A stretch of DNA of 33,429 nucleotides. It comes from CAZMFZ01 sp964565665 (GTDB lineage: Bacteria; Bacteroidota; Bacteroidia; Cytophagales; UBA9547). Made by a program: the position numbers and the translations under genes. Below the pieces are notes generated by a model that saw only the letters and a list, made by a program, of their open reading frames with translations, was not told where the DNA came from and did not search any database. Location of the stretch: NCBI GenBank assembly GCA_964565665.1, contig CAZMFZ010000026.1:1-33429 (forward strand), in the 5' to 3' direction. Shown piece after piece: positions 7,958 to 16,854 of the stretch (position 1 is the stretch's first letter; each line of letters opens with the position of its first letter).

Positions 7958-9397
7958 CTATTCACTCAAGATACCTTTATTTTGATTGTAAATTTTCACT
8001 ATTAGCTCACCAAACAATGTATTTGCCCATGCAAACCAAGAGCGTGAGAAATATTGTGCATCGTTCATGTAGAAAGATTCGTGCATTAATCCTGTGCCGT
8101 TGTGGGTGGCTTTCAGCATTTTCAGACATTGCTTAATCTCCACTTTATCGGTAGATGTCATGGCACGAATAATGATACCCATTGGCCAAATAGAATCTCT
8201 TCCCGTATGCGGACCGCCAATTCCTTCTGCTGCTTTTCCTTTGAAAAACCATGGATTGTATTCGCTCAGAGCATATTTTCTAGTGGCGATGTACAAGGGG
8301 TCGGTAGTTTTTATTGCATCAAGATAAGGGAGTGAAAGCAGACTTGGCACATTTGCATCGTCCATACAGAGCCGGCTTCCAAAGCCATCTACCTCGTAAG
8401 CATACATTTTTCCGAAAATTTCATGTTCAATAATGCCATATTTGGCTACAGCTGTTTCTACTTCATTGGCTAATGCCATACACTCTGCTGCAAAACCCAT
8501 GTCTTTTCCCATTGAAGCGTATAGCTCATTTAATTGTCTAAGCGATAGCACTGCAAATAAATTGGAAGGAATCAGAAATGGGAATATGGTGCCATCATCT
8601 GAAGGCCTAAAAAGTGAGCAAATTAGCCCTACAGGATTTACTTTATTTCCAAAGCCATCAAAACCTGCGGTATCAGTTGGGTTACTGCCATTTCTTTTAA
8701 AATTGTAAGGACCGTTTCCCTCTTTGCGTTGTTGCTCTTTAAAAGTATGCACAATAGCTTTCATTGCTTTGTGCCAATCGGCCTCAAAAAGTGAAGTGTC
8801 GCCTGTAAGCTTCCAATAGCCGTGGGCAAGCCTCACCACATAGCACAACGAATCTATTTCCCACTTGCGTTCATGCAGTTCAGGTTTCATTGCAGTCTGA
8901 TCTTGCTGCCAGCCTTTGTCTTCTACATTGGCATCGAAGTTGAAAGCATTAGCATAAGAGTCGATGTTTACACAATTGGCTTGACGGTTTATCAAGCCTT
9001 TCACCAAATCTTTAAGCTTAGGGTCGGTATTTATGAGTGGCATCATTGGCCAAACTTGGGCAGTAGAATCTCGGAGCCACATGGCATAAATATCACCCGT
9101 AATGATAAAAGTATCAAGCTTACCGTTCAACATTCCGTGGTGTTTCACTGTAGTATCAAGGGTATTTGGAAAGCAATTTTCAAACATCCAAGCCAATTCA
9201 GGGTCTTTTATGGCTTTTTTGATTTCTTTAATTTTGGCATCAACTGCAGTGGAAACAAAGGTTCGTTTTTCAATGGCAGGTCGCTTTGAAACAAATTTTG
9301 GTTCCGTAGGAGCAGCTACTACATCAAGCAATGAAGAGCCAAGGTATGCTGAGCCAGTGGCTATGGCGGTATTCTCAATAAAATTTCTACGATTCAT
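7958..9397 (-). CDS. GH125 metal-independent exo-alpha-1,6-mannosidase, exported
   Basis: This 479-residue protein is of the full length of glycoside hydrolase family 125 (DUF1237), which removes alpha-1,6-linked mannose from glycan ends by an inverting, metal-independent reaction. Characteristic stretches are DIYAMWLRDSTAQVWPM (102-118), NFDANVEDKGW (153-163), WEIDSLCYVVRLA (179-191), FRPSDDGTIFPF (263-274), MDDANVPSLLSLPY (345-358), GPHTGRDSIWPMG (395-407) and LMHESFY (437-443). By comparison with the Clostridium perfringens enzyme, an Asp of SDD (266-268) is the probable acid and Glu440 the probable base. The N-terminus MNRRNFIENTAIATG looks like a Tat signal (Arg3-Arg4 then a weak hydrophobic stretch), so the enzyme probably folds before export to the periplasm. 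A candidate promoter lies just upstream. Confidence 0.93.
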   Translation of the reverse strand: MNRRNFIENTAIATGSAYLGSSLLDVVAAPTEPKFVSKRPAIEKRTFVSTAVDAKIKEIKKAIKDPELAWMFENCFPNTLDTTVKHHGMLNGKLDTFIITGDIYAMWLRDSTAQVWPMMPLINTDPKLKDLVKGLINRQANCVNIDSYANAFNFDANVEDKGWQQDQTAMKPELHERKWEIDSLCYVVRLAHGYWKLTGDTSLFEADWHKAMKAIVHTFKEQQRKEGNGPYNFKRNGSNPTDTAGFDGFGNKVNPVGLICSLFRPSDDGTIFPFLIPSNLFAVLSLRQLNELYASMGKDMGFAAECMALANEVETAVAKYGIIEHEIFGKMYAYEVDGFGSRLCMDDANVPSLLSLPYLDAIKTTDPLYIATRKYALSEYNPWFFKGKAAEGIGGPHTGRDSIWPMGIIIRAMTSTDKVEIKQCLKMLKATHNGTGLMHESFYMNDAQYFSRSWFAWANTLFGELIVKIYNQNKGILSE

Positions 9398-9425
9398 ATC
9401 AAGGGTTTGTTTTGGATTGATATTT

Positions 9426-9433
9426 CAAAAATA
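9426..9433 (-). promoter_or_regulatory. Candidate -7 box upstream of the GH125 gene
   Basis: TATTTTTG on the minus strand (9433-9426) fits TAnnTTTG. It would start transcription about 20 nt before the GH125 ATG at 9397. No convincing -33 box is found 19 nt upstream. Confidence 0.4.
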
Positions 9434-9456
9434 GAAAAATTAATGCGTATTTAGGT

Positions 9457-9550
9457 AGCGATTCGTTACCCCTCTCCGTAATTCTTCTGAATCGCGGCAA
9501 ACGATAGTTTTGAGGGAGAAATGTGTGGTGAAAAACTAGGGGAGGGAGGT
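9457..9550. repeat. Intergenic GC-rich inverted-repeat remnant
   Basis: GCGATTC (9458-9464) pairs with GAATCGC (9489-9495). Pyrimidine and purine runs CCCCTCTCC (9469-9477) and GGGGAGGGAGG (9539-9549) lie at the two sides. The tracts recall the dispersed palindromic element at 6563 but are too decayed to name. Confidence 0.3.
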
Positions 9551-9575
9551 TAATAAAAGGCTAAAGAGCATTGAA

Positions 9576-12137
9576 TTATGCCCCCAAATTTTTAAGACAT
9601 TTTTGCATATCAATTCCCTTTCCCAAAATTCCAGAAAATAAATCGCCTTTTTTCTCAAGCCTTTCAAATATATTTTTAAAAGTAAATTGTGATGGGTGTA
9701 AACCTGGTTTCACTTCGCTCCATTCGAGTGGAGTAGATACTGTAGCTCCTGGTTTGGGCCTTACACTATACACCGATGCCAATGTTTGTCCCGTTCGATT
9801 TTGAAGATAATCTAGATAAATTTGCTTTCTTCTTGCCTTTGGGCTTCTTTCCAAACTTGTTAATTTAGGTAATTGATCGTGAACCAGTGTGGCTATAATG
9901 TGGGCGAAATTTTTGCTCTCTTCATAATCATATTTTGCTCCTAACGGTACAAATATGTGCATACCTGATGAACCTGAAGTTTTGCAATAAGCCTCTGCTC
10001 CGGCCTTATCGAGCATTTCTTTTACAACCAACGCAGCTTCAATTACTTCCTCAAAAGTATTTTCACCCGGATCAAGATCAATTACTGTAAAGTCGGGATT
10101 TTCAAGCGAACCAATCCGAGAATTCCATGGGTTTATCTCTATACAACCCAAATTGCTCATATATATAAGTGTAGCTTCATTTTGGCACACCAGATAGTTT
10201 ATATTTTTATTGGTAGATTCAGAAAATATTTCTTGCGATTCTATCCAGTTGGGCAGGTTTTCGCCCATATCTTTTTGGAAAAAATTATCTTCTAATATCC
10301 CGTTTGGATGTCGGTTTAAAGATTCTGGCCTATCTTTCAAATAAGGCAATATCCATTTTGAAATTCTATGGTAGTAGTTAATCAAATTGCCTTTTGTATA
10401 TTTTTCGTCTGGCCAATATATTTTATCGAGATGAGTGAGCTTTAATTTATGCCCCTCAATTACTTCCTCTGTGTTTACTATCCCTTCATAATCAGGAAAT
10501 TCTAAAGCTGTTACCAAATTATCTTTTTCCATAGGTTTAATAATTTTTTCATTCGGCTCATTGTCGAATGGCTTTTCTACTTCTTTTTGTACTTGTTTTG
10601 CTTCTTTATCAGGCCTTAGCCCAAGAAATATAGGATGCCGCATATTGCCTTCGTCTGTCCATTCAGTAAAAGCAATTTCGCAAACCAATTCGGGTTTTAC
10701 CCAAGTAGGTTTTTCATTCGTTTTTATTTTCGAATCAAAAGGCGATGAATTTTGAATCAACGGCTTCATAAGTTCCATCAATTCTGATAATGAATTTTCA
10801 GTAAATCCGCTACCAGAATGCCCTACAGATATTAGTTTACCACCTTTATATACACCTAAAATTATGGCTCCAAAATTATTTCTACTGCCACGAGGGGCTG
10901 TAAACCCACAAATAATGGCTTCTTGCCTTTTTACTATTTTAATTTTAAGCCACTCTGTTGCCCGTACACCTATACGATAGGGGCTATCAATTTTCTTTGC
11001 CATAATGCCTTCTAAGCCATTTTTCTTAGCTAGTTCAAAAAACATTTTTCCTTCCGCTTCTATATGGTCGGTGTATTTTATATGAGGCAAACTTGGCAGC
11101 ATCTCTTTAAGAATTTTTTTTCTATCAAGTAATGGCAAGCCTGTAACATCAAATCCATTTAGGTGAATGATGTCAAAAACATAAAAGTATAAATTAGGGC
11201 TGGGAGCCTCTTCATATTGTTGTAATAACTGGAAACTCGTAACGCCCTCTTCATTTAGAATCACTACTTCTCCATCCAGCACTACATTGTGTTTAATGCT
11301 TTTTAGCTCAGCTACAATAGGGGCAAATTTATGGTTAAACGAAAGCCCATTGCGGGAATAGAGTTCTACCTCTCCATTTTGAACTTCAGCCACCGCACGA
11401 TACCCGTCAAGTTTTATCTCAAAAATAAAATCTTTAGAGTCGAATGGTTCTTCCTTTACCTTAGCCAACATTGGCTCCACTTTATGTGGCATTGTTGCAC
11501 TACCCGAAATTGAGCTACTATTTTCTATTTTTAGCGAACTTCCTTGGAATGAGTTCCGTTTGGCCTTTTTTTTTAGAATTTTAGAATCTGCTGATACATG
11601 ATCTTCACTATTATAATCATCATCCCAAGCGTATTCATCTTTATGTTTTATAAGCAGCCAAGCATTATCTTTTGGAGAATCGCTATTTTTTATCTTCACA
11701 AGGGCAAACTCACCATTTAGCTTATTGCCTTGCAATACAAATTTCAAGCTTCCCTGTTCCAATTGAGCGAGCATTATTTTTTCGCTTTCGTTTCTATCTG
11801 TAGTTTCAAGCGAGTGAAAAGTGCCTTCGTCCCAAATTTCTACAATTCCAGCTCCATAATTACCTTCTGGTATTGTGCCTTCAAAAGTTCTGTATTCAAA
11901 AGGATGATCTTCCACAAACATTGCCAGACGTTTGTCGTGCGGATTTAATGAGGGCCCTTTCGGTACAGCCCAGCTTTTTAGTACTCCTTCCATTTCTAAT
12001 CGAAAATCATAATGAAGATTAGTTGCATCGTGACGCTGAATCACGAATTTCAAACCACCACTATTATCACTTTTCGATGATGATGGCTCGCTTGTATGCT
12101 TAAAATTTCTTTTCTCGATATATTTTTCTAGTGCCAT
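9576..12137 (-). CDS. ligD: NHEJ DNA ligase D (phosphoesterase-ligase-polymerase)
   Basis: This 853-residue multidomain enzyme repairs double-strand breaks together with Ku. The N-terminal 3'-phosphoesterase domain (about 25-170) has RHDATNLHYDFRLE (35-48) with His36, His42 and Asp44, then GTIPEGNYGAG (87-97). The ATP-dependent ligase domain (about 215-515) has the nucleotidyl-acceptor motif EIKLDGYR with Lys242, then LDGEVV (287-292), GLEGIMAKK (374-382) and WLKIK (396-400). The C-terminal primase-polymerase domain (about 555-853) has VIDLDPG (Asp687, Asp689), TSGSSGMHIFVPL (720-732) and Asp776 in YLDY. The order PE-LIG-POL is that of Pseudomonas LigD, not the POL-PE-LIG of mycobacteria. All three active sites look intact. 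The gene lies 16 bp downstream of ku, surely in one operon. Confidence 0.97.
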   Translation of the reverse strand: MALEKYIEKRNFKHTSEPSSSKSDNSGGLKFVIQRHDATNLHYDFRLEMEGVLKSWAVPKGPSLNPHDKRLAMFVEDHPFEYRTFEGTIPEGNYGAGIVEIWDEGTFHSLETTDRNESEKIMLAQLEQGSLKFVLQGNKLNGEFALVKIKNSDSPKDNAWLLIKHKDEYAWDDDYNSEDHVSADSKILKKKAKRNSFQGSSLKIENSSSISGSATMPHKVEPMLAKVKEEPFDSKDFIFEIKLDGYRAVAEVQNGEVELYSRNGLSFNHKFAPIVAELKSIKHNVVLDGEVVILNEEGVTSFQLLQQYEEAPSPNLYFYVFDIIHLNGFDVTGLPLLDRKKILKEMLPSLPHIKYTDHIEAEGKMFFELAKKNGLEGIMAKKIDSPYRIGVRATEWLKIKIVKRQEAIICGFTAPRGSRNNFGAIILGVYKGGKLISVGHSGSGFTENSLSELMELMKPLIQNSSPFDSKIKTNEKPTWVKPELVCEIAFTEWTDEGNMRHPIFLGLRPDKEAKQVQKEVEKPFDNEPNEKIIKPMEKDNLVTALEFPDYEGIVNTEEVIEGHKLKLTHLDKIYWPDEKYTKGNLINYYHRISKWILPYLKDRPESLNRHPNGILEDNFFQKDMGENLPNWIESQEIFSESTNKNINYLVCQNEATLIYMSNLGCIEINPWNSRIGSLENPDFTVIDLDPGENTFEEVIEAALVVKEMLDKAGAEAYCKTSGSSGMHIFVPLGAKYDYEESKNFAHIIATLVHDQLPKLTSLERSPKARRKQIYLDYLQNRTGQTLASVYSVRPKPGATVSTPLEWSEVKPGLHPSQFTFKNIFERLEKKGDLFSGILGKGIDMQKCLKNLGA

Positions 12138-12153
12138 TGAAATTATATTGAGA

Positions 12154-12924
12154 TTAGGAAGCTTTTTTGAGCTCTAGACTTGCCTTGAGTTGTGCCATCA
12201 AATCTTTGGCAGCCGTAGGGGTAACATCCATTTTCACTATTTTGGTATCTTTTCCCTGTGCTTTGGCTTCAATTACTTTAAGCAATTCTTCAGAATAAGT
12301 ATCTTTATATTGCGAGATATCAAATGGCTGGGTAAGTTGATCGATAAGGGAAAGTGCCATTTTCATCTCCGCATCTTTAATTTCTTTAGTTGCTGGAAGT
12401 GCTAGCTCGGTGGTTTCTCTGATTTCTTGCGAAAATCTTATTTTATTAAGTACCAACACTTCATTCATAGGCTTAATGATGCAAAGGGCTTCTTTATTTC
12501 TTAGCACATAGCTCGCTACACCTACTTTTTTAGATTCTTTTAATGCTTCTCGGAGCAAAGTATATGCTCTAACACCTGATTTATCAGGCTCCAGATAATA
12601 AGGAGTTTCAAAATAGATGGAGTCAATTTCATCTTCCATCACAAATTCTAATATTTCAATTGTTTTGGTTTTCTTAGCATTGGCTTGTTCAAAATCTTCA
12701 TCTTCAAGAATGATGTATTCATCTTCGTATTTGTAGCCTTTTACTATATCATTCCATTCAACTACGTTTCCTGTTTTTTCATTTACCCTTTGAAACTTAA
12801 TATTAGAATGATCTTTGTTATCAAGCATATCAAGATCTAGCTTGCTATCGAGGGTGGCACTGTATAATTTTATAGGGATATTCACCAAGCCAAATCCTAT
12901 TGCACCTGTCCAGATAGTTTTCAT
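12154..12924 (-). CDS. ku: Ku homodimeric DNA end-binding protein
   Basis: This 256-residue bacterial Ku starts MKTIWTGAIGFGLVNIPIKL, the typical entry into the Ku beta-barrel core, followed by the core signatures near 47-66 (VNEKTGNVVEWNDIVKGYKY) and 103-127 (YFETPYYLEPDKSGVRAYTL). It forms a ring on broken DNA ends and recruits LigD. The C-terminal tail is short and ends in ASLELKKAS, without the long Lys-rich extension of some actinobacterial Ku proteins. It is the first gene of the ku-ligD pair. Confidence 0.96.
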   Translation of the reverse strand: MKTIWTGAIGFGLVNIPIKLYSATLDSKLDLDMLDNKDHSNIKFQRVNEKTGNVVEWNDIVKGYKYEDEYIILEDEDFEQANAKKTKTIEILEFVMEDEIDSIYFETPYYLEPDKSGVRAYTLLREALKESKKVGVASYVLRNKEALCIIKPMNEVLVLNKIRFSQEIRETTELALPATKEIKDAEMKMALSLIDQLTQPFDISQYKDTYSEELLKVIEAKAQGKDTKIVKMDVTPTAAKDLMAQLKASLELKKAS

Positions 12925-13246
12925 AAATATTTAGATTTATAATATCTTCATAAATTCTATGCCGCTGTGGATGAAATGACTAAATGGGCTATCATTTTAC
13001 ACTAATTTGCCTTATGGAAATGATATGAATTTCAGTTGAGCATTTTTTCTACATTGTGTGGTAAATTGGGAGGTTTTTATATGAAAATATTAAGGAATTC
13101 CCCCACTTTTTACCACTACGCACAATATCTTAACAGCTTTGTGCTTTATTTGGCGTTTTTCACACTTATTCCAAAGTTAAAACTTTGGAAAATGCTCAGT
13201 CTTCATGAAAATATAGTTTTATTTTTGCAGCTACGTTTTGCATCTC
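12925..13246. other. Divergent intergenic region with palindromes, ku / lipoprotein-PBP
   Basis: These 322 bp separate the minus-strand ku-ligD operon from the plus-strand lipoprotein-PBP genes and hold no credible gene. At 13171-13188 there is a perfect palindrome, CCAAAGTT-AA-AACTTTGG. GTGGTAAA (13058-13065) and TTTACCAC (13109-13116) form a second, looser inverted repeat. I could not find a clean promoter for ku. Confidence 0.5.
13220..13227 (+). promoter_or_regulatory. -7 box of the lipoprotein-PBP operon
   Basis: TATTTTTG followed by CAGC fits the Bacteroidota TAnnTTTG box. Transcription would begin near 13234, about 13 nt before the ATG at 13247. This supports ATG 13247 as start over the in-frame TTG at 13238. 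The -33 box is not obvious; the CCAAAGTT palindrome lies about 32 bp upstream of the box and could be an activator site. Confidence 0.55.
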
Positions 13247-13732
13247 ATGCCTAAAATTTATTTCTATTCACTTATTCTTGTTACAATCATTGCCTGCCAT
13301 CCGGAAGACAACCGAAATATGGCCAAGTTTCGTGAAGAGATGGAAAGCCGCAAATTGCAACGCGTTACCGAAGGGCAATTGATAGAATATGCCACCCGAA
13401 TTGGCAAAGTGTTGTTAGACACAAATTCCAAAATCTCAAATACTGAATTTTTTCGAAAAGTGGATTCTGCTTATGGAATCGCACTCAAATATTATCAGTT
13501 ACACGAAATTCCATTAAAAACTAAACTAGCTGAAATATCAGATGCTTATATTTACAATCAGCAGAATGGTATAGTTTCAGAAGATAATTTGCAAAAGCAA
13601 GGCGATTCAGTATTAATTTATACCCGACCTGTGCTCACAAACAATTCATTGACAGGCATTTATACTGCTATTATTCAAAAGAAAAAATTAATCAAAAAGT
13701 ATTCAGACAAAACTGTCGCATTCGAATTTTAA
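13247..13732 (+). CDS. Small uncharacterised lipoprotein, co-transcribed with class A PBP
   Basis: The 161-residue protein begins MPKIYFYSLILVTIIAC, a short lipoprotein signal with Cys17 as the lipidation site. The mature part is about 145 residues: a charged, probably helical stretch (MAKFREEMESRKLQRVTEGQ and on), then a mixed C-terminal half. I do not recognise a named domain with confidence. It might be distantly related to the Tll0287-like (DUF3365) fold, but no heme-binding Cys-His pattern is present. An in-frame TTG at 13238 is a less likely start. The PBP gene begins 9 bp after its stop codon, so the two are almost certainly one operon. That context allows a role as an outer-membrane partner of the PBP, which is inference only. 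Confidence 0.75.
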   Translation: MPKIYFYSLILVTIIACHPEDNRNMAKFREEMESRKLQRVTEGQLIEYATRIGKVLLDTNSKISNTEFFRKVDSAYGIALKYYQLHEIPLKTKLAEISDAYIYNQQNGIVSEDNLQKQGDSVLIYTRPVLTNNSLTGIYTAIIQKKKLIKKYSDKTVAFEF

Positions 13733-13741
13733 CACCATACC

Positions 13742-16024
13742 ATGAACTATTCAATATTAATAAAATCACTTTGGATTGCTTTTTTAGCTCTTATTTTTTC
13801 CATCGTTTTATACATTTTGTCAGTTAATTACGATGTATTGGGATTGTTTGGCTCAATGCCAAGCTTGGAAGTATTGGAAAATCCTGAAAGCGAAGTGGCT
13901 TCGGAATTGGTATCGTCCGATGGGGTAACAATTGGCAAATATTTCAGGGAAAACCGCACTCCGGTAGAATACGAACGCATTTCTCCCAACTTAATCAAAG
14001 CCTTATTGGCTACGGAAGACATAAGATTTGAAGAGCATTCGGGTATCGACATGAAAGGCATATTAGCCATTGCTTTTTATTTGGCAAGGGGCGACAACAG
14101 AGGCTCAAGCACCATTTCGCAGCAGTTGGCAAAGAATCTTTTCAGCACACGATCAGAAAAATACGAGGGCTATCTTTCCAAAAATTCATTGATGCGAAAA
14201 GTAATTATAAAAACCAAAGAATGGATTACTGCCATAAAAATAGAACGAGCTTATACAAAGAAAGAAATCATTACCATGTATTTAAACACTGTAGATTTTG
14301 GTAGTAATGCTTTCGGCATAAAAGTAGCAGCCCAAACATTTTTTAGTACTTCGCCCGATAGCCTTACCATTCCGCAATCGGCAATTTTGGTGGGCGTGTT
14401 GAAAGCCCCCTCACTTTATAGTCCGTTTTACAATCCGCAACGTGCATTGGCTCGAAGAAACACGGTGCTTGAGCAAATGGAGAAATACAGGTATTTAAAA
14501 CCTGATGAATTAGCCGTTTTCAAGGCCCAAGCTCTTGATTTGAAATATAATGTAGAAAACCACAATCAAGGCATTGCTACCTATTTCAGAACCGTGGTAA
14601 ATAATTATCTATTGCATTGGTGCAAAGAAAGGGGCTACAATTTGTATTCTGATGGATTGAAAATTTATACCACCATCGATTCGAAAATGCAGATGTATGC
14701 TGAGAAAGCCATTGAAAAGCACATGAAATTTATCCAAAAGCAATTTTTCAATCATTGGTCGGGAAGAAACCCTTGGGTAGATGAAAACTTTAAAGAAATA
14801 ACAGGATTTATAGAGTCGGAAACACAGCGAACCGATACATATCGGTATTTGAAATCAAGATTTAACGAAAATCAAGACTCTATCAATTATTATCTCAATC
14901 TTAAAAAACCAATGAAGGTCTTTTCTTGGAAGGGAGATAAGGATACTACATTTAGTTCTGTAGATTCTATACGCTATTATAAAAAATTCTTAAATGCAGG
15001 TTTGCTTTCTGTAGAGCCTGAAACCGGGCATATCAAAGCTTGGGTGGGCGGCATCAGCCATAAATATTTCAAGTTTGATCACGTGAAGCAAAGCAAGCGC
15101 CAGCCCGGTTCTACTTTCAAACCTTTCATATACGCTGCTGCTATGGACAATGGCTATTCGCCTTGTTTCAAAGTGAAAGATGAACCCGTTTCATTTTACG
15201 ATGAGTATTCCGGCACTACTTATACGCCTCAAAATTCTGATGGTCCGTCAACAGGCGAAACCTTGACATTGCGACAGGCCTTGGCAAAATCTATCAACAC
15301 GGTAGCGGCATATCTTATAAAGAAACTGACCCCACAAACGATAGTCGATTATGCACGAAAATTAGGTATTAAAGGCGATTTGCAGGCTGTACCAGCACTT
15401 ACTTATGGGGTTGCAGATGTGTCTATTTACGAATTGGTGGGGGCTTTCAGCACCTTTGCCAACAGAGGCATTCACACCGATCCAGTTTTTATTATGCGTA
15501 TTGAAGATAAAAATGGCAATATTTTGGAAGAAATAGTGCCTAAAAGAGAAGAAGTATTGAATGAAGAAACGGCTTACACAATGCTTTATATGTTGAAAGG
15601 AGCAACTGAAGAGAAAGGCGGTACGGCACTCGGACTACGAAGATACCAAAACCTATGGGGCAATGGCAATGAAATTGGAGGCAAAACAGGCACCACACAA
15701 AATTTTTCAGATGGCTGGTTTGTAGGCGTAAATCAAAATTTGGTAACAGCCGTGTGGGTAGGTGGTGATAACCGCAGTATTCACTTTCGTGATTGGGAAT
15801 TTGGGCAAGGAGCAAAATTGGCTTTGCCTATTTTCGGCTATTATATGGACGATATCTATGGCGACCCCAACGCCAGCATTAAGAAATCACCATTTAAAAA
15901 GCCAGCACGTTATTCAATTCAATTAGATTGTAAAAAATTCAACAATTCACAGGTGGTTGATACGGATTCATCGAGTGCAAATCCAAAAATTTACAAGCCC
16001 CAAAATAATTTGGATGGAATATGA
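13742..16024 (+). CDS. Class A penicillin-binding protein (PBP1A-type glycosyltransferase/transpeptidase)
   Basis: This 760-residue bifunctional peptidoglycan synthase has one N-terminal membrane helix (about 7-28). The GT51 domain has ATEDIRFEEHSG (90-101) with catalytic Glu92, RGSSTISQQLAKNLF (120-134), and IKIERAYTKKEIITMYLN (165-182) with the second motif set. The transpeptidase domain follows, with SxxK at 457-460 (QPGSTFKPF), SxN at 517-519 (KSINT) and KTG at 648-650 (GGKTGTTQN). All catalytic residues are present. It polymerises lipid II and crosslinks stems on the outer face of the inner membrane, and is a beta-lactam target. The C-terminal tail (from about 712) is polar and disordered-looking. 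It is coupled to the small lipoprotein gene upstream. Confidence 0.96.
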   Translation: MNYSILIKSLWIAFLALIFSIVLYILSVNYDVLGLFGSMPSLEVLENPESEVASELVSSDGVTIGKYFRENRTPVEYERISPNLIKALLATEDIRFEEHSGIDMKGILAIAFYLARGDNRGSSTISQQLAKNLFSTRSEKYEGYLSKNSLMRKVIIKTKEWITAIKIERAYTKKEIITMYLNTVDFGSNAFGIKVAAQTFFSTSPDSLTIPQSAILVGVLKAPSLYSPFYNPQRALARRNTVLEQMEKYRYLKPDELAVFKAQALDLKYNVENHNQGIATYFRTVVNNYLLHWCKERGYNLYSDGLKIYTTIDSKMQMYAEKAIEKHMKFIQKQFFNHWSGRNPWVDENFKEITGFIESETQRTDTYRYLKSRFNENQDSINYYLNLKKPMKVFSWKGDKDTTFSSVDSIRYYKKFLNAGLLSVEPETGHIKAWVGGISHKYFKFDHVKQSKRQPGSTFKPFIYAAAMDNGYSPCFKVKDEPVSFYDEYSGTTYTPQNSDGPSTGETLTLRQALAKSINTVAAYLIKKLTPQTIVDYARKLGIKGDLQAVPALTYGVADVSIYELVGAFSTFANRGIHTDPVFIMRIEDKNGNILEEIVPKREEVLNEETAYTMLYMLKGATEEKGGTALGLRRYQNLWGNGNEIGGKTGTTQNFSDGWFVGVNQNLVTAVWVGGDNRSIHFRDWEFGQGAKLALPIFGYYMDDIYGDPNASIKKSPFKKPARYSIQLDCKKFNNSQVVDTDSSSANPKIYKPQNNLDGI

Positions 16025-16170
16025 TGGAATGGTAGAATCAATGTTAAAATTACAATTTTAAAGATAGATGGCTTGATTAAAAGAACTTCATTTCAAATTG
16101 CCAAATATCCATTTTTATTTTCCAAGGCTTATTGCATTGGAAAAATATTAACCCTTATTTCCAATCAACT

Positions 16171-16815
16171 ATGTTTAGCAATTCCACTTCATTTTTAACT
16201 TTTCTATTACCGCTTATTATTTTAGTTTCTTGTTCAGGGTTGAGAACTCGGCCCAATATTGAAGGTGCAAAACCTAAAAATACCAAAACACAACATGGTA
16301 AAGTTGCAACCAATTATTCTGTAGCTTCCAATGAAAATTCTCCATCATACTCTGAGATTCAAAGCACTTTTCCAAATGACAATTTACAGAGACCAAACAA
16401 ATCTTTACCTAAGAATGAGGCAGACCCGATAGAATTAAATCAGATAGTAAAAACACAAAAGGAAATAGACCATTCATATCCCGTTCCAAATACGCAACTA
16501 GGGGTAGACTCTTCTTCAACAGATGAAGAGCCCAAAAAACCAACCCATTGGTCTAGTATTGCAGCTTCAGTGCTTGCTAGCTTAGGGTTTTTATCTCTTT
16601 TTACATTTAGCCTGTTGGGATTATTAGCCTTATTATTTAGTATTCTTGCCATCATTTTCGGTGCTGTCGGATGGTCAAAATCGGGGAAAAACAAAAAATT
16701 CAAAAACAATGGATTAGCAATAGCGGGTTTGTTTTTGGGTTTGTTTTCGTTGCTGTTGGTAAATTTTTTAGTCATCTTACTAATATTATTCTTTTTGTCT
16801 TGGTCTTCACAATAA
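16171..16815 (+). CDS. DUF4190-like membrane lipoprotein
   Basis: I take the ATG at 16171 as start (214 residues, MFSNSTSFLTFLLPLIILVSC), because it gives a clean lipoprotein signal with Cys21; an in-frame TTG lies 39 bp upstream. After a polar, Ser/Asn/Lys-rich linker (about 25-125) comes a C-terminal pair of membrane segments (about 130-168 and 181-212) separated by WSKSGKNKKFKNNGLAIAG. The pattern helix, short basic loop, 'GLAIAGLFLG' is that of DUF4190, a family of unknown function. A chain with both a lipid anchor and two C-terminal helices would sit in the inner membrane. uvrC begins 39 bp downstream on the same strand, probably by chance. Confidence 0.75.
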   Translation: MFSNSTSFLTFLLPLIILVSCSGLRTRPNIEGAKPKNTKTQHGKVATNYSVASNENSPSYSEIQSTFPNDNLQRPNKSLPKNEADPIELNQIVKTQKEIDHSYPVPNTQLGVDSSSTDEEPKKPTHWSSIAASVLASLGFLSLFTFSLLGLLALLFSILAIIFGAVGWSKSGKNKKFKNNGLAIAGLFLGLFSLLLVNFLVILLILFFLSWSSQ

Positions 16816-16854
16816 AATCTACTAAATGATCACTTATGATTCGATATAGAACTT

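Noticed and set aside
8822..9289. 155-residue reading frame on the plus strand
   Set aside because: It lies wholly antisense to the well-supported GH125 gene and resembles no family.
13036..13254. 72-residue reading frame before the lipoprotein gene
   Set aside because: It overlaps the promoter and start of the lipoprotein gene, crosses the palindromes, and has no recognisable features.
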